Of a stretch of DNA of 6,005 nt, positions 1 through 6,005 are shown piece by piece. The stretch comes from Lachnospiraceae bacterium (GTDB lineage Bacteria > Bacillota > Clostridia > Lachnospirales > Lachnospiraceae). Each line of letters opens with the position of its first letter. Position 1 is the first letter of the stretch. A program made the translations under genes and the position numbers. The notes beneath the pieces are model-generated. The model saw only the letters and a program-made list of their open reading frames with translations, did no database searches and was not told the origin of the DNA. The stretch lies in NCBI GenBank assembly GCA_003484785.1, contig DNAD01000130.1:1-6005 (forward strand), written 5' to 3'.

Positions 1-624
1 GCCTTAAACCCCGATAACAAGCTATATGCCTTTGAGGCCGGAAAGAGGGCCATAGAGGATCATTTAAAGAGGATGGGGCTTAATGCGAGGGTGATGTATA
101 CCGAGCATCTGGGCTTTTTCAGGGTCAGGTACGATCCCGGCGAGCTTAAATACGTCACGATGACCCCGGGAGAGTTGGCTCTTTATGACATTGAGATGAT
201 AAAAAGCCTTCCCGCCGATGCGGTCATGATCATCGACGAGAAGATAAAGGCGGTCAACAATGACAGTATAGAAGAGCTTCTGGGAAATATGACAAGACCG
301 GAGACGGGGGCGGCAGGCGGAAAGATACTTACCAAAGACGGAAGAATAGATAATGCAGGTTATTCATTCGACTCTTCGGGAAAGCTGAAGCCCAGGTTCA
401 GAGGCATGAACGGCCATTTTTCCGGGTATATGCACAGAGCCTCCATACAGAACGAGACCGACAGGCTGGATAAAAGCTGCGTGATGATAAAGAAGGAGGC
501 CCTGCTTGAATGGCTGGCTGAAGGCGGCAGCATGACCGAGACCCTGAAGGAGTTTGATGCAAAAAGACTGGGCGATAAATATGTATATGTATATGACCCC
601 TTCGCCCGGTTCAGAAGAGTATAA
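1..624 (+). CDS. C-terminal part of a multidomain GT2-type glycosyltransferase (5' end outside window)
   Basis: The frame is open from the first base, so this is the tail (207 visible residues) of a longer protein; the ATG at 73 is internal. Residues 5-45 (NKLYAFEAGKRAIEDHLKR ... GFFRVRYD) match the linker that, in large clostridial glycosyltransferases, leads into a second GT2 domain. Here the usual nucleotide-binding start of that domain (SIIIPN-type strand, D-x-GS turn) is absent. What follows keeps only later GT2 landmarks: DAVMIID (73-79) where the metal-binding acidic motif would sit, GAAGGKILTKDGRIDNAG (103-120), and CVMIKKEALLEW (160-171). The expected ED acid-base motif after the latter is not seen. 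It is probably a cytoplasmic or membrane-associated transferase whose active domain lies upstream, with this end structural. The spacer to the next GT2 gene is 93 bases. The family call is fairly sure; activity of this domain is doubtful. Confidence 0.8.
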   Translation, partial: ALNPDNKLYAFEAGKRAIEDHLKRMGLNARVMYTEHLGFFRVRYDPGELKYVTMTPGELALYDIEMIKSLPADAVMIIDEKIKAVNNDSIEELLGNMTRPETGAAGGKILTKDGRIDNAGYSFDSSGKLKPRFRGMNGHFSGYMHRASIQNETDRLDKSCVMIKKEALLEWLAEGGSMTETLKEFDAKRLGDKYVYVYDPFARFRRV

Positions 625-631
625 AGTAATT

Positions 632-663
632 TGTGCGCACGATCTGCAAGGCAGATCGGCACA
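632..663 (+). other. Bulged inverted repeat (RNA hairpin) after the first gene
   Basis: CGATCTGC (640-647) and GCAGATCG (651-658) form a perfect 8-bp stem with a 3-base AAG loop. TGTGC (632-636) and GCACA (659-663) extend it outward by 5 bp across a 3-base bulge (637-639). It starts 8 bases after the stop codon. No T-run follows, so it is not a standard intrinsic terminator. It more likely acts as an mRNA stability or processing element between cistrons, which is inference. Confidence 0.6.
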
Positions 664-667
664 TAGG

Positions 668-701
668 AAATGATCCTGCCTGAAAAGCGGCCGGATCGGC
701 G
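668..701 (+). repeat. Leader repeat copy A with hairpin, upstream of the first complete GT2 gene
   Basis: This copy shares AAATGATCC, GCGGC and GGATCGGCG, in the same order and nearly the same spacing, with a second copy at 3155-3187. It can fold as GATCC (672-676) with GGATC (693-697), then a single T/C mismatch, then GCC (678-680) with GGC (689-691), leaving an 8-base loop. The stem ends 20 bases before the ATG at 718. Its function is unknown; a leader RNA structure is the simplest reading. Confidence 0.6.
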
Positions 702-702
702 C

Positions 703-708
703 GGGGAG
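703..708 (+). promoter_or_regulatory. Shine-Dalgarno site that decides the start at 718
   Basis: GGGGAG sits 9 bases before the ATG at 718. The in-frame ATG at 670 has only AGGA two or three bases ahead, which is too close, and it lies inside the repeat that is non-coding in its other copy. The site therefore favours 718. Confidence 0.75.
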
Positions 709-717
709 AACCTTAAA

Positions 718-1704
718 ATGGGGGAGACGGGATATCGGGAAAAGCAGAATAAAAAAGCGGTTGTTATTATCCCTAATTTTAACGGGCTCCGCTACATAAG
801 GGAGTGCCTTGAATCCCTTAAACAGCAGACTTTTGGGGATTTTTATGTCTGCGTGGTGGACAATGGCTCGGAGGACGGAAGCTGCGAGCTTATCGAGAGG
901 GAATTTCCCGAGACAGAGCTTATCAGGCTTGATAAGAACTACGGTTTTGCGAGGGCGGTTAACGAGGGGATAAAGAAAACCTCGTCGGAATATGTGGTGT
1001 TGTTAAATAACGACGTGGTTGTTAATAAAAATTTTCTTGAAAAACTTTATAAAGCAATAGATAATAGAAAGAGTGTTTTCTCGTATCAGGCAAAGATGTT
1101 AAAGCTTTTCGAGAAGGACAGGATCGATTCCGCAGGGGATCTTTACTGCGCACTGGGCTGGGCCTTTGCTCTGGGAAAGGACAGGCCGGCAAAAGCCTAT
1201 GATGAGGACTGCGCATTGTTCTCGGCCTGCGGGGGAGCGGCGATATACCGCAGAGACCTTTTTGAGAAAACCGGAATGTTTGATGAGAGACATTTCTGTT
1301 ATCTTGAGGATGTGGATCTTTGCTACAGGGCAAGGATCAACGGCTATTCGGTCAGGTTCTGTCCCGAGGCCCTTGTGTATCACGCGGGAAGCGCCACCTC
1401 GGGCTCACGGCATAATGCCTTTAAGGTAAGGCTGAGCGCCAGGAATAATATTTTTCTTCTATATAAAAATATGCCCCTGATACAGCTTATACTGAACCTT
1501 CCCCTGCTTATTGCAGGGCATCTGATAAAGCTTTGTTTTTTTACAAAGAAGGGCCTGGGGAGGGCATATGCCGGGGGCATTGCGGAGGGCTTTAAGCTCT
1601 GCGCTCAGGCGGAGAAATACCGGTTCAGGCCGGAAAATTTCGTTAATTATCTCAGGCTTCAGCTTGAGCTTTGGATAAATACTATACGGAGGGTGACAGG
1701 ATAA
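718..1704 (+). CDS. GT2 family glycosyltransferase, WbbL/rhamnosyltransferase-like
   Basis: This is a complete 328-residue GT-A fold enzyme that moves a sugar from a nucleotide-sugar donor onto a lipid-linked glycan at the inner face of the membrane. Visible motifs are AVVIIPNFNG (14-23), the first strand of the nucleotide-binding fold; VVDNGSEDGS (46-55); YGFARAVNEGI (75-85); LLNNDVVV (95-102), the metal-binding DXD equivalent; CGGAAIYRRDLFEKTGMFDE (171-190); LEDVDLCYRA (196-205), containing the likely catalytic acidic residue; and YHAGSATSG (221-229). The hydrophobic stretch at 252-275 probably anchors it to the membrane. The pattern matches WbbL-like dTDP-rhamnose transferases, but donor and acceptor cannot be read from sequence. 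Start 718 is chosen for its Shine-Dalgarno site; a start at 670 would add 16 charged residues outside the domain. The TAA stop overlaps the first arm of the next hairpin. Confidence 0.88.
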   Translation: MGETGYREKQNKKAVVIIPNFNGLRYIRECLESLKQQTFGDFYVCVVDNGSEDGSCELIEREFPETELIRLDKNYGFARAVNEGIKKTSSEYVVLLNNDVVVNKNFLEKLYKAIDNRKSVFSYQAKMLKLFEKDRIDSAGDLYCALGWAFALGKDRPAKAYDEDCALFSACGGAAIYRRDLFEKTGMFDERHFCYLEDVDLCYRARINGYSVRFCPEALVYHAGSATSGSRHNAFKVRLSARNNIFLLYKNMPLIQLILNLPLLIAGHLIKLCFFTKKGLGRAYAGGIAEGFKLCAQAEKYRFRPENFVNYLRLQLELWINTIRRVTG

Positions 1705-1727
1705 GACCTTGAAAAGCTGAAGGTCTT
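1703..1727 (+). other. Perfect inverted repeat overlapping the stop codon
   Basis: AAGACCTT (1703-1710) and AAGGTCTT (1720-1727) pair over 8 bp around a 9-base loop. The first arm includes two bases of the TAA stop of the GT2 gene, so a terminating ribosome would mask it. Only a short broken pyrimidine run (TTTCTCC) follows, making it at best a weak terminator or attenuator. It ends 23 bases before the next start codon. Confidence 0.6.
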
Positions 1728-1750
1728 TCTCCAGCCGTAAGGTTCTGATC

Positions 1751-3151
1751 ATGATCAAAGACAATCAGGCACTATTTAACAGACTGCATGTGCTTCTGGA
1801 TGCGTTCGTCATAGCGGGGGCTTACTGGCTTGCGTGGTTTTTTAAGTTTAAGAGCGGGCTGATCTCCTATTCAATAGGGCTTCCCACCAGGTACTATTTC
1901 AGGGCGCTTTACTATATCATTCCGGTCTATCTCTATCTGTATTACCAGTTCAACCTTTATAATTCCAAGAGAGCCACGGGAAGAAAGGCTGAGATCTTTA
2001 ATATCATAAAGGCCAACAGCGTGGGGGCCATAATGATCATAGTGGTGCTTTATATGATCGACCAGCCTCATTTCTCCCGTTCCATGATATGGATCTTCTG
2101 GGCCTTCAACATAACCCTTGAGACCTTCGTAAGAAATATTATCAGATATATCCTGAGATTTTTCAGGAGACGGGGCTACAATATCAAATACGTGCTCCTC
2201 GTAGGCTATTCAAAATCGGCGGAGTCCTATATAAACAGGATAAGGCTGAATCCCCAGTGGGGCTATGTGATAAGAGGGATCCTTGACGACAGGATGCCGA
2301 GGGGCACCATGTACAAAGGCGTGAAGGTTCTGGGCGCCATCGATAACCTTATAATTATCCTTCCGGAGAACAAGCTTGATGAGATCGCCATAACCCTTCC
2401 TCTTTCGGAATACGGAAGGCTGGGGGAGATAGTCTCACTCTGCGAGAAATCAGGGGTTCATACCAAGTTCATCCCGGACTATTCGGGCATCATTCCCGAC
2501 AAGCCCTATACCGAGGACATTCAGGGGCTTCCTGTTATAAACATACGGCACGTTCCCCTGACTAACAATATTAACGCTGCCTTAAAGCGGATAGTGGATA
2601 TCATAGGCTCCTCTGTGGGCATAGTTCTCTGCGCTCCACTCATGATAGTCATAGCCCTTATCATCAAGTTCACCTCAAAGGGTACTGTCATATATTCCCA
2701 GGAGAGGATAGGGCTGCATAACCAGACCTTCAAGATGTACAAGTTCAGGACAATGATAGAGCAGAGCGAAGAGGATGAGATGAACCGCTGGACGGTGAAG
2801 GACGATCCCCGGGTAACAAAGGTTGGAAAGTTCTTAAGACGTACAAGCCTTGACGAGCTGCCCCAGTTCTTTAATATCTTTACCGGGAAGATGAGCCTTG
2901 TGGGGCCGAGACCGGAGAGGGCTTCCTTTGTGGAGAAGTATCAGGAGGAGATCCCAAGGTATAATATCAAGCATCAGGTGAGGCCGGGGCTTACGGGCTG
3001 GGCGCAGGTAAACGGCCTAAGGGGAGATACCTCCATCGAAAAGAGGATAGAATACGATCTTTACTATATAGAAAACTGGACCATGAGCTTTGATTTCAAG
3101 ATCATGTTCATGACCATCTTCAAGGGCTTTGTGAATGAGAATGCGTATTAA
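1751..3151 (+). CDS. Undecaprenyl-phosphate glucose phosphotransferase, WcaJ-type polyprenyl glycosylphosphotransferase
   Basis: This membrane enzyme starts repeat-unit synthesis by transferring a sugar 1-phosphate, in this family usually glucose from UDP-glucose, to undecaprenyl phosphate. The full-length form (466 residues) is normal for the family. The N-terminal half has four hydrophobic segments near 12-33, 50-68, 89-104 and 109-126. A Rossmann-like region at about 146-250 begins with YVLLVGYSKSA. The C-terminal bacterial sugar transferase domain starts at ALKRIVDIIGS (277-287), followed by the membrane-embedded helix (288-307), ERIG (318-321), KFRTM (331-335), TSLDELPQFFNI (365-376), SLVGPRPE (382-389), RPGLTGWAQVNGLRG (411-425) and the tail ENWTMSFDFKIM (441-452). 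AAGG (1739-1742) is 8 bases before the ATG. The class is certain; glucose rather than galactose or another sugar is inferred from overall similarity to WcaJ/TIGR03023-type proteins. No gene symbol is given because naming varies between clusters. Confidence 0.93.
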   Translation: MIKDNQALFNRLHVLLDAFVIAGAYWLAWFFKFKSGLISYSIGLPTRYYFRALYYIIPVYLYLYYQFNLYNSKRATGRKAEIFNIIKANSVGAIMIIVVLYMIDQPHFSRSMIWIFWAFNITLETFVRNIIRYILRFFRRRGYNIKYVLLVGYSKSAESYINRIRLNPQWGYVIRGILDDRMPRGTMYKGVKVLGAIDNLIIILPENKLDEIAITLPLSEYGRLGEIVSLCEKSGVHTKFIPDYSGIIPDKPYTEDIQGLPVINIRHVPLTNNINAALKRIVDIIGSSVGIVLCAPLMIVIALIIKFTSKGTVIYSQERIGLHNQTFKMYKFRTMIEQSEEDEMNRWTVKDDPRVTKVGKFLRRTSLDELPQFFNIFTGKMSLVGPRPERASFVEKYQEEIPRYNIKHQVRPGLTGWAQVNGLRGDTSIEKRIEYDLYYIENWTMSFDFKIMFMTIFKGFVNENAY

Positions 3152-3154
3152 ATG

Positions 3155-3187
3155 AAATGATCCGGTTCACAGGCGGCAGGATCGGCG
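3155..3187 (+). repeat. Leader repeat copy B with hairpin, upstream of the second complete GT2 gene
   Basis: This copy starts 3 bases after the phosphotransferase stop and carries AAATGATCC (3155-3163), GCGGC (3173-3177) and GGATCGGCG (3179-3187), matching copy A at 668-701. GATCC (3159-3163) pairs with GGATC (3179-3183). After a G/A mismatch, GTT (3165-3167) can pair with GGC (3175-3177) using two G-U wobbles where copy A has C-G pairs. The stem ends 19 bases before the ATG at 3203. Confidence 0.6.
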
Positions 3188-3188
3188 T

Positions 3189-3194
3189 GGAAAG
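3189..3194 (+). promoter_or_regulatory. Weak Shine-Dalgarno site for the GT2 gene at 3203
   Basis: GGAAAG lies 8 bases before the ATG at 3203. It is a poorer match to the anti-Shine-Dalgarno than the sites of neighbouring genes, which may give lower translation. It supports 3203 as the start, and the protein also begins directly with the expected first strand (DAVIPVY). Confidence 0.5.
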
Positions 3195-3202
3195 CGGTTT
3201 AC

Positions 3203-4117
3203 ATGAGGGTTGATGCGGTTATTCCGGTATACAGGCCGGACAATAAGTTTACACAGCTTATACAAGCTCTTTTGAGGCAGTCCCACAGGCCCGGTAAGAT
3301 CATCCTGATGCATACCAGGGAGGACGGGGAGGAGCCTTTGAAAATAAGCTCCTTCAACGCCGGATCGTCTGCGGAAACCCCTTCTCCGGCACAGAGCGAG
3401 ACCCTTATAGAGGTGCACGAGCTTAAGAAAAGCGAATTTGACCACGGAGGCACCAGAAACAGGGGCGTAAGCTGCAGCGATGCGGAGCGTGTACTGCTTA
3501 TGACGGATGATGCGGTGCCCGCGGATGAGTTTCTGGTGGAGAGGATGCTTCGGGGCTTTGAAGAGGAAAATGACGAAAACCGAAGGGTTGCGGTGTGCTA
3601 CGCAAGGCAGGTCGCCTCGCCCGATGCTTCGCCCGGAGAGCGCTTTTCCAGAGAGTATAATTATCCGAAGCAGGACAGGCTTAAATCAAAGGAAGACATA
3701 AAAACGCTGGGGATCAAGGCTTTCTTCTGTTCCAATGTCTGCGCCATGTATGATAGGAAGATATTCGATGAGCTGGGAGGTTTTCCGGACAGCACCCCCT
3801 TCAACGAGGACATGATATATGCAAGGAGGGCGCTCGACGCAGGCTTTTTTATACGATACAAGGCGGATGCGGAGGTGATCCACTCCCACTGCTTTACTAA
3901 CATCGAGCAGTTTAAGAGAAATATGACCCTTGCCGGATCACAGAAGGCGCACCCTGAGATATTCGGAGATGTGTCCTCGGAATCGGAGGGTATTAAATAT
4001 GTAAAAACAGCCTACGGTTATTTTAAGGGACTGGGGAAGGGGTACCTTATCGTTCCCTTTGCGGTAACCTGCGGCTTCAGGTTTGCCGGCTACAGGCTCG
4101 GCAAGATCATGTACTGA
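3203..4117 (+). CDS. GT2 family glycosyltransferase, RfbF-like putative rhamnosyltransferase
   Basis: This complete 304-residue GT-A fold enzyme probably adds a later sugar to the lipid-linked repeat unit in the cytoplasm or at the inner membrane face. Motifs are DAVIPVYRP (4-12), the first strand; SEFDHGGTRNRG (77-88), diagnostic of RfbF-like rhamnosyltransferases; LLMTDDAVP (98-106), the DXD metal site; VCYARQ (131-136); FSREYNYP (148-155); LGIKAFFCSNVCAMYDRKIFDELGGF (169-194); NEDMIYARRALDAG (201-214), carrying the likely catalytic acidic pair; and VIHSHCFTNIEQF (225-237). The common D-x-GS-x-D turn after strand 2 is replaced by LMHTREDGEE (35-44), followed by a Ser/Ala/Pro-rich stretch at 49-67 that looks like a loop insertion. 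The gene ends in tandem stops, TGA then TAA (4115-4120). Rhamnose as donor is inferred from the signature only. The 51-base spacer from the phosphotransferase gene supports co-transcription. Confidence 0.87.
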   Translation: MRVDAVIPVYRPDNKFTQLIQALLRQSHRPGKIILMHTREDGEEPLKISSFNAGSSAETPSPAQSETLIEVHELKKSEFDHGGTRNRGVSCSDAERVLLMTDDAVPADEFLVERMLRGFEEENDENRRVAVCYARQVASPDASPGERFSREYNYPKQDRLKSKEDIKTLGIKAFFCSNVCAMYDRKIFDELGGFPDSTPFNEDMIYARRALDAGFFIRYKADAEVIHSHCFTNIEQFKRNMTLAGSQKAHPEIFGDVSSESEGIKYVKTAYGYFKGLGKGYLIVPFAVTCGFRFAGYRLGKIMY

Positions 4118-4175
4118 TAAATCATATAGTAAATGGCAGAGCTGTCTGGCGTTTATTAAACACACAGCAATGAAA

Positions 4176-4183
4176 AAGGGGAG
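4176..4183 (+). promoter_or_regulatory. Strong Shine-Dalgarno site of glmS
   Basis: AAGGGGAG is 8 bases before the ATG at 4192 and is the best ribosome binding site in the window, so glmS is probably translated more strongly than the transferase genes. It confirms the start that places the catalytic Cys second. Confidence 0.75.
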
Positions 4184-4191
4184 AATGAATA

Positions 4192-6005
4192 ATGTGCGGA
4201 ATAGTTGGTTACGTAGGAAACAGACCGGCCGCGGAGGTCCTCATTGACGGGCTTTCCAAGCTGGAGTACAGGGGGTATGATTCAGCCGGGATCGCAGTGA
4301 TAGATAACGGCGTTATCAAAGTTGAAAAGAGACAGGGAAGGCTTGCCAATCTTGTAAAGAAGCTTGAGGAGGACGGGGTTCCCGAAGGACATACCGGGAT
4401 AGGGCATACCCGCTGGGCTACCCATGGGGAGCCCTCGGATATCAACTCCCATCCTCACGGAAACAAGAGGGTCACGATAGTTCATAACGGTATCATCGAA
4501 AACTACAAGGAGATCAAGGATTTCCTGATCTCCGAGGGCTACAGCTTTATCAGCGAGACCGATACCGAGACAGTGGCAAAGCTCCTTGACTATTACATGA
4601 GCGACGATCCCGTAGCGACCATTGCAAAGGTCATCGGCGAGATCAGGGGCTCCTACTCACTGGGCATCATGTTCAGGGATTTTCCTGACAGGATCTATGC
4701 GGTAAGGAAGGAGTCGCCGCTTATCGTGGGGCTTTCGGGGGACGAGAACTTTATCGCTTCGGATGTGCCCGCAATAATAAGATATACCAGGGATTACTAT
4801 CTGCTTGAGGAGAACGAGATAGCCGAGCTTCGGGCAGACAGGGTAAGGGTATATGACGTTCACGGCAATAAGATAAAAAAGGTGAGGCAGACGGCGGACT
4901 GGGATGTTGACTCTGCCGAAAAGGGCGGGTTTGAGCATTTCATGCTCAAGGAGATCCATGAGCAGCCCTCGAGCGTAAGAATGACGATCATGCCAAGGAT
5001 AAGCGACGGCATGCCTGATTTCTCAGCAGAGGGGTTAAGCGCCGAAAAGCTCGGATCCTATAAGAATATCTTCATCGTTGCCTGCGGTACCGCAATGCAT
5101 GCGGGAATGGTCGGAAAATACGTGATAGAGAGCCTGGCAAGGGTTCCTGTCATCGTGGATATCGCTTCGGAATTCAGGTACAGAGAGCCTCTGATCACGG
5201 AGGATGATTTGGTGATCCTCATTTCCCAGTCGGGTGAGACTGCGGATACCAGGGCTGCCCTGGAGCTTTCAAAGAAGCTGTCGGCCGATACCCTGGCGAT
5301 CGTAAACGTCAAGGGCTCCAGCATAGCAAGAGAGGCCGACATGGTGGTATATACCCATGCGGGACCGGAGATCTCCGTGGCTTCCACCAAGGCCTACACG
5401 GTTCAGGTATCGGTGATGTATCTTCTGGCCTTTGAGCTTGCTTTTATAAAGGGCAGGATCACAAAGGAGGAGTGCAGGGCCCTGGTTGAAAAGCTGACTG
5501 ATATGCCGAAGATCATAGACGAGGCTATATTGCTTAAGGAGAAGTGTCAGTATGCGGCCTCGAGGCTTCTTAACGCCGACAGCCTTCTTTATATAGGAAG
5601 GGGCCTGGATTATGCCCTGAGCATGGAGGGCTCCCTTAAGCTTAAGGAGATATCCTATATACATTCGGAGTCTTACGCAGCGGGCGAGCTCAAGCACGGG
5701 ACCATCTCCCTGATCACGCAGGATATGCCGGTGATCGCTGTGGCCACCCAGAAAAAGCTGGTGGAGAAGACCGTCAGCAATATTAAGGAGGTAAGATCCA
5801 GGGGGGCAATGGTCATCCTTATCTGCGCTGCCGGGGTTACGGTAGAGGATAATGTTGCCGATCATATCATAACGCTTCCCGAGGCGGACGAGCTTCTGAT
5901 GCCGATGGTGGCCGCCGTGCCGCTTCAGCTGATAGCGTATTATACTGCGGTGCTTAAGGGATGCGACGTGGACAAGCCCAGGAATCTGGCCAAGTCGGTG
6001 ACGGT
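4192..6005 (+). CDS. glmS: Glutamine:fructose-6-phosphate aminotransferase (isomerizing), 3' end cut by window
   Basis: GlmS (EC 2.6.1.16) makes glucosamine 6-phosphate and glutamate from fructose 6-phosphate and glutamine in the cytoplasm, the first step toward UDP-GlcNAc. The protein starts MCGIVGY; Met removal exposes Cys2 as the Ntn-type glutaminase nucleophile. Further glutaminase motifs are YRGYDSAG (26-33), HTRWATHG (72-79), HNGIIENY (98-105) and SETDTE (121-126). The two SIS isomerase domains show VACGTAMHAG (296-305), ISQSGETADT (344-353), STKAYT (398-403), KEISYIHSESYAAGELKHG (485-503) and PRNLAKSVTV (596-605). Glu486, His502 and Lys601 line up with E. coli Glu488, His504 and Lys603. 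The last two bases, GT, encode Val whatever follows; by homology only a final Glu and the stop are missing. All key residues are present, so it should be active. Its place after the transferase genes suggests amino-sugar supply for this polysaccharide, and possibly a second glmS copy in the genome. Confidence 0.97.
   Translation, partial: MCGIVGYVGNRPAAEVLIDGLSKLEYRGYDSAGIAVIDNGVIKVEKRQGRLANLVKKLEEDGVPEGHTGIGHTRWATHGEPSDINSHPHGNKRVTIVHNGIIENYKEIKDFLISEGYSFISETDTETVAKLLDYYMSDDPVATIAKVIGEIRGSYSLGIMFRDFPDRIYAVRKESPLIVGLSGDENFIASDVPAIIRYTRDYYLLEENEIAELRADRVRVYDVHGNKIKKVRQTADWDVDSAEKGGFEHFMLKEIHEQPSSVRMTIMPRISDGMPDFSAEGLSAEKLGSYKNIFIVACGTAMHAGMVGKYVIESLARVPVIVDIASEFRYREPLITEDDLVILISQSGETADTRAALELSKKLSADTLAIVNVKGSSIAREADMVVYTHAGPEISVASTKAYTVQVSVMYLLAFELAFIKGRITKEECRALVEKLTDMPKIIDEAILLKEKCQYAASRLLNADSLLYIGRGLDYALSMEGSLKLKEISYIHSESYAAGELKHGTISLITQDMPVIAVATQKKLVEKTVSNIKEVRSRGAMVILICAAGVTVEDNVADHIITLPEADELLMPMVAAVPLQLIAYYTAVLKGCDVDKPRNLAKSVT

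Noticed and set aside
581..597. TATGTA-type short tandem repeat
   Set aside because: It is only about two and a half units, explained by the coded residues YVYVYD in the first gene.
360..662. Minus-strand open frame of 100 residues at the end of the first gene
   Set aside because: It overlaps the plus-strand glycosyltransferase tail, whose protein has family motifs; the antisense product has none.
670..717. Upstream in-frame ATG as start of the WbbL-like gene
   Set aside because: It has poor ribosome-site spacing, the added 16 residues precede the first strand of the domain, and the region matches a repeat that is non-coding at 3155-3187.
4125..4130. TATAGT as a -10 box for a separate glmS promoter
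   Set aside because: The sequence 17 bases upstream (CAAGAT) is a poor -35 match, so a promoter is not supported, though an internal start cannot be excluded.
4135..4150. Small inverted repeat (CAGA/TCTG with a GCTG loop) before glmS
   Set aside because: It has only four contiguous pairs plus one beyond a mismatch, which is easily expected by chance and unlike the stems in the other spacers.
4170..4247. Short 25-codon open frame (ATG at 4170) that could be a leader peptide for glmS
   Set aside because: It has no ribosome site of its own, overlaps the glmS Shine-Dalgarno and start in another frame, and its composition shows no attenuator-like codon run.
5269..5865. Long minus-strand open frame of 198 residues
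   Set aside because: It lies wholly antisense to the strongly conserved glmS coding region, has no recognisable domain, and is a by-product of glmS codon choice.

Overview
The window is a stretch of a surface or exopolysaccharide biosynthesis cluster. All five genes lie on the + strand and are separated by short spacers of about 46 to 93 bases, so it reads like one operon. The organism is most likely a member of the Firmicutes, class Clostridia, and plausibly Lachnospiraceae. The reasons are balanced base composition, heavy use of AGG/AGA for Arg and ATA for Ile, purine-rich Shine-Dalgarno sites, and glycosyltransferase architectures typical of that group. This placement is an inference from style, not from a marker gene.

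Layout: (1) bases 1-624 hold the C-terminal end of a large glycosyltransferase whose last GT2-like domain looks worn down. (2) 718-1704 encodes a complete WbbL-like GT2 glycosyltransferase. (3) 1751-3151 encodes a WcaJ-type membrane phosphotransferase that loads the first sugar phosphate, probably glucose, onto undecaprenyl phosphate. (4) 3203-4117 encodes a second GT2 enzyme with the FDHGGTRN signature of the RfbF-like rhamnosyltransferase group. (5) 4192 to the window end encodes glutamine:fructose-6-phosphate aminotransferase GlmS, missing only about its last residue and stop codon.

Together the genes suggest one pathway. GlmS feeds the amino-sugar pool (GlcN-6-P toward UDP-GlcNAc), the WcaJ-type enzyme starts the lipid-linked repeat unit, and the GT2 enzymes extend it. 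No flippase, polymerase or chain-length regulator is visible; they would lie outside the window. No RNA gene, mobile element or CRISPR array was seen, and no stretch over 300 bases lacks a gene.

The most unusual signal is in the spacers. Both complete GT2 genes are preceded by a related leader of about 34 bases that can fold into the same small hairpin, ending about 20 bases before the start codon. The spacer before the phosphotransferase has an unrelated hairpin at a similar distance. The other points worth a second look are the eroded GT2 domain and a glmS gene with no room for its ribozyme. I see no evidence of a wholly new biological system.
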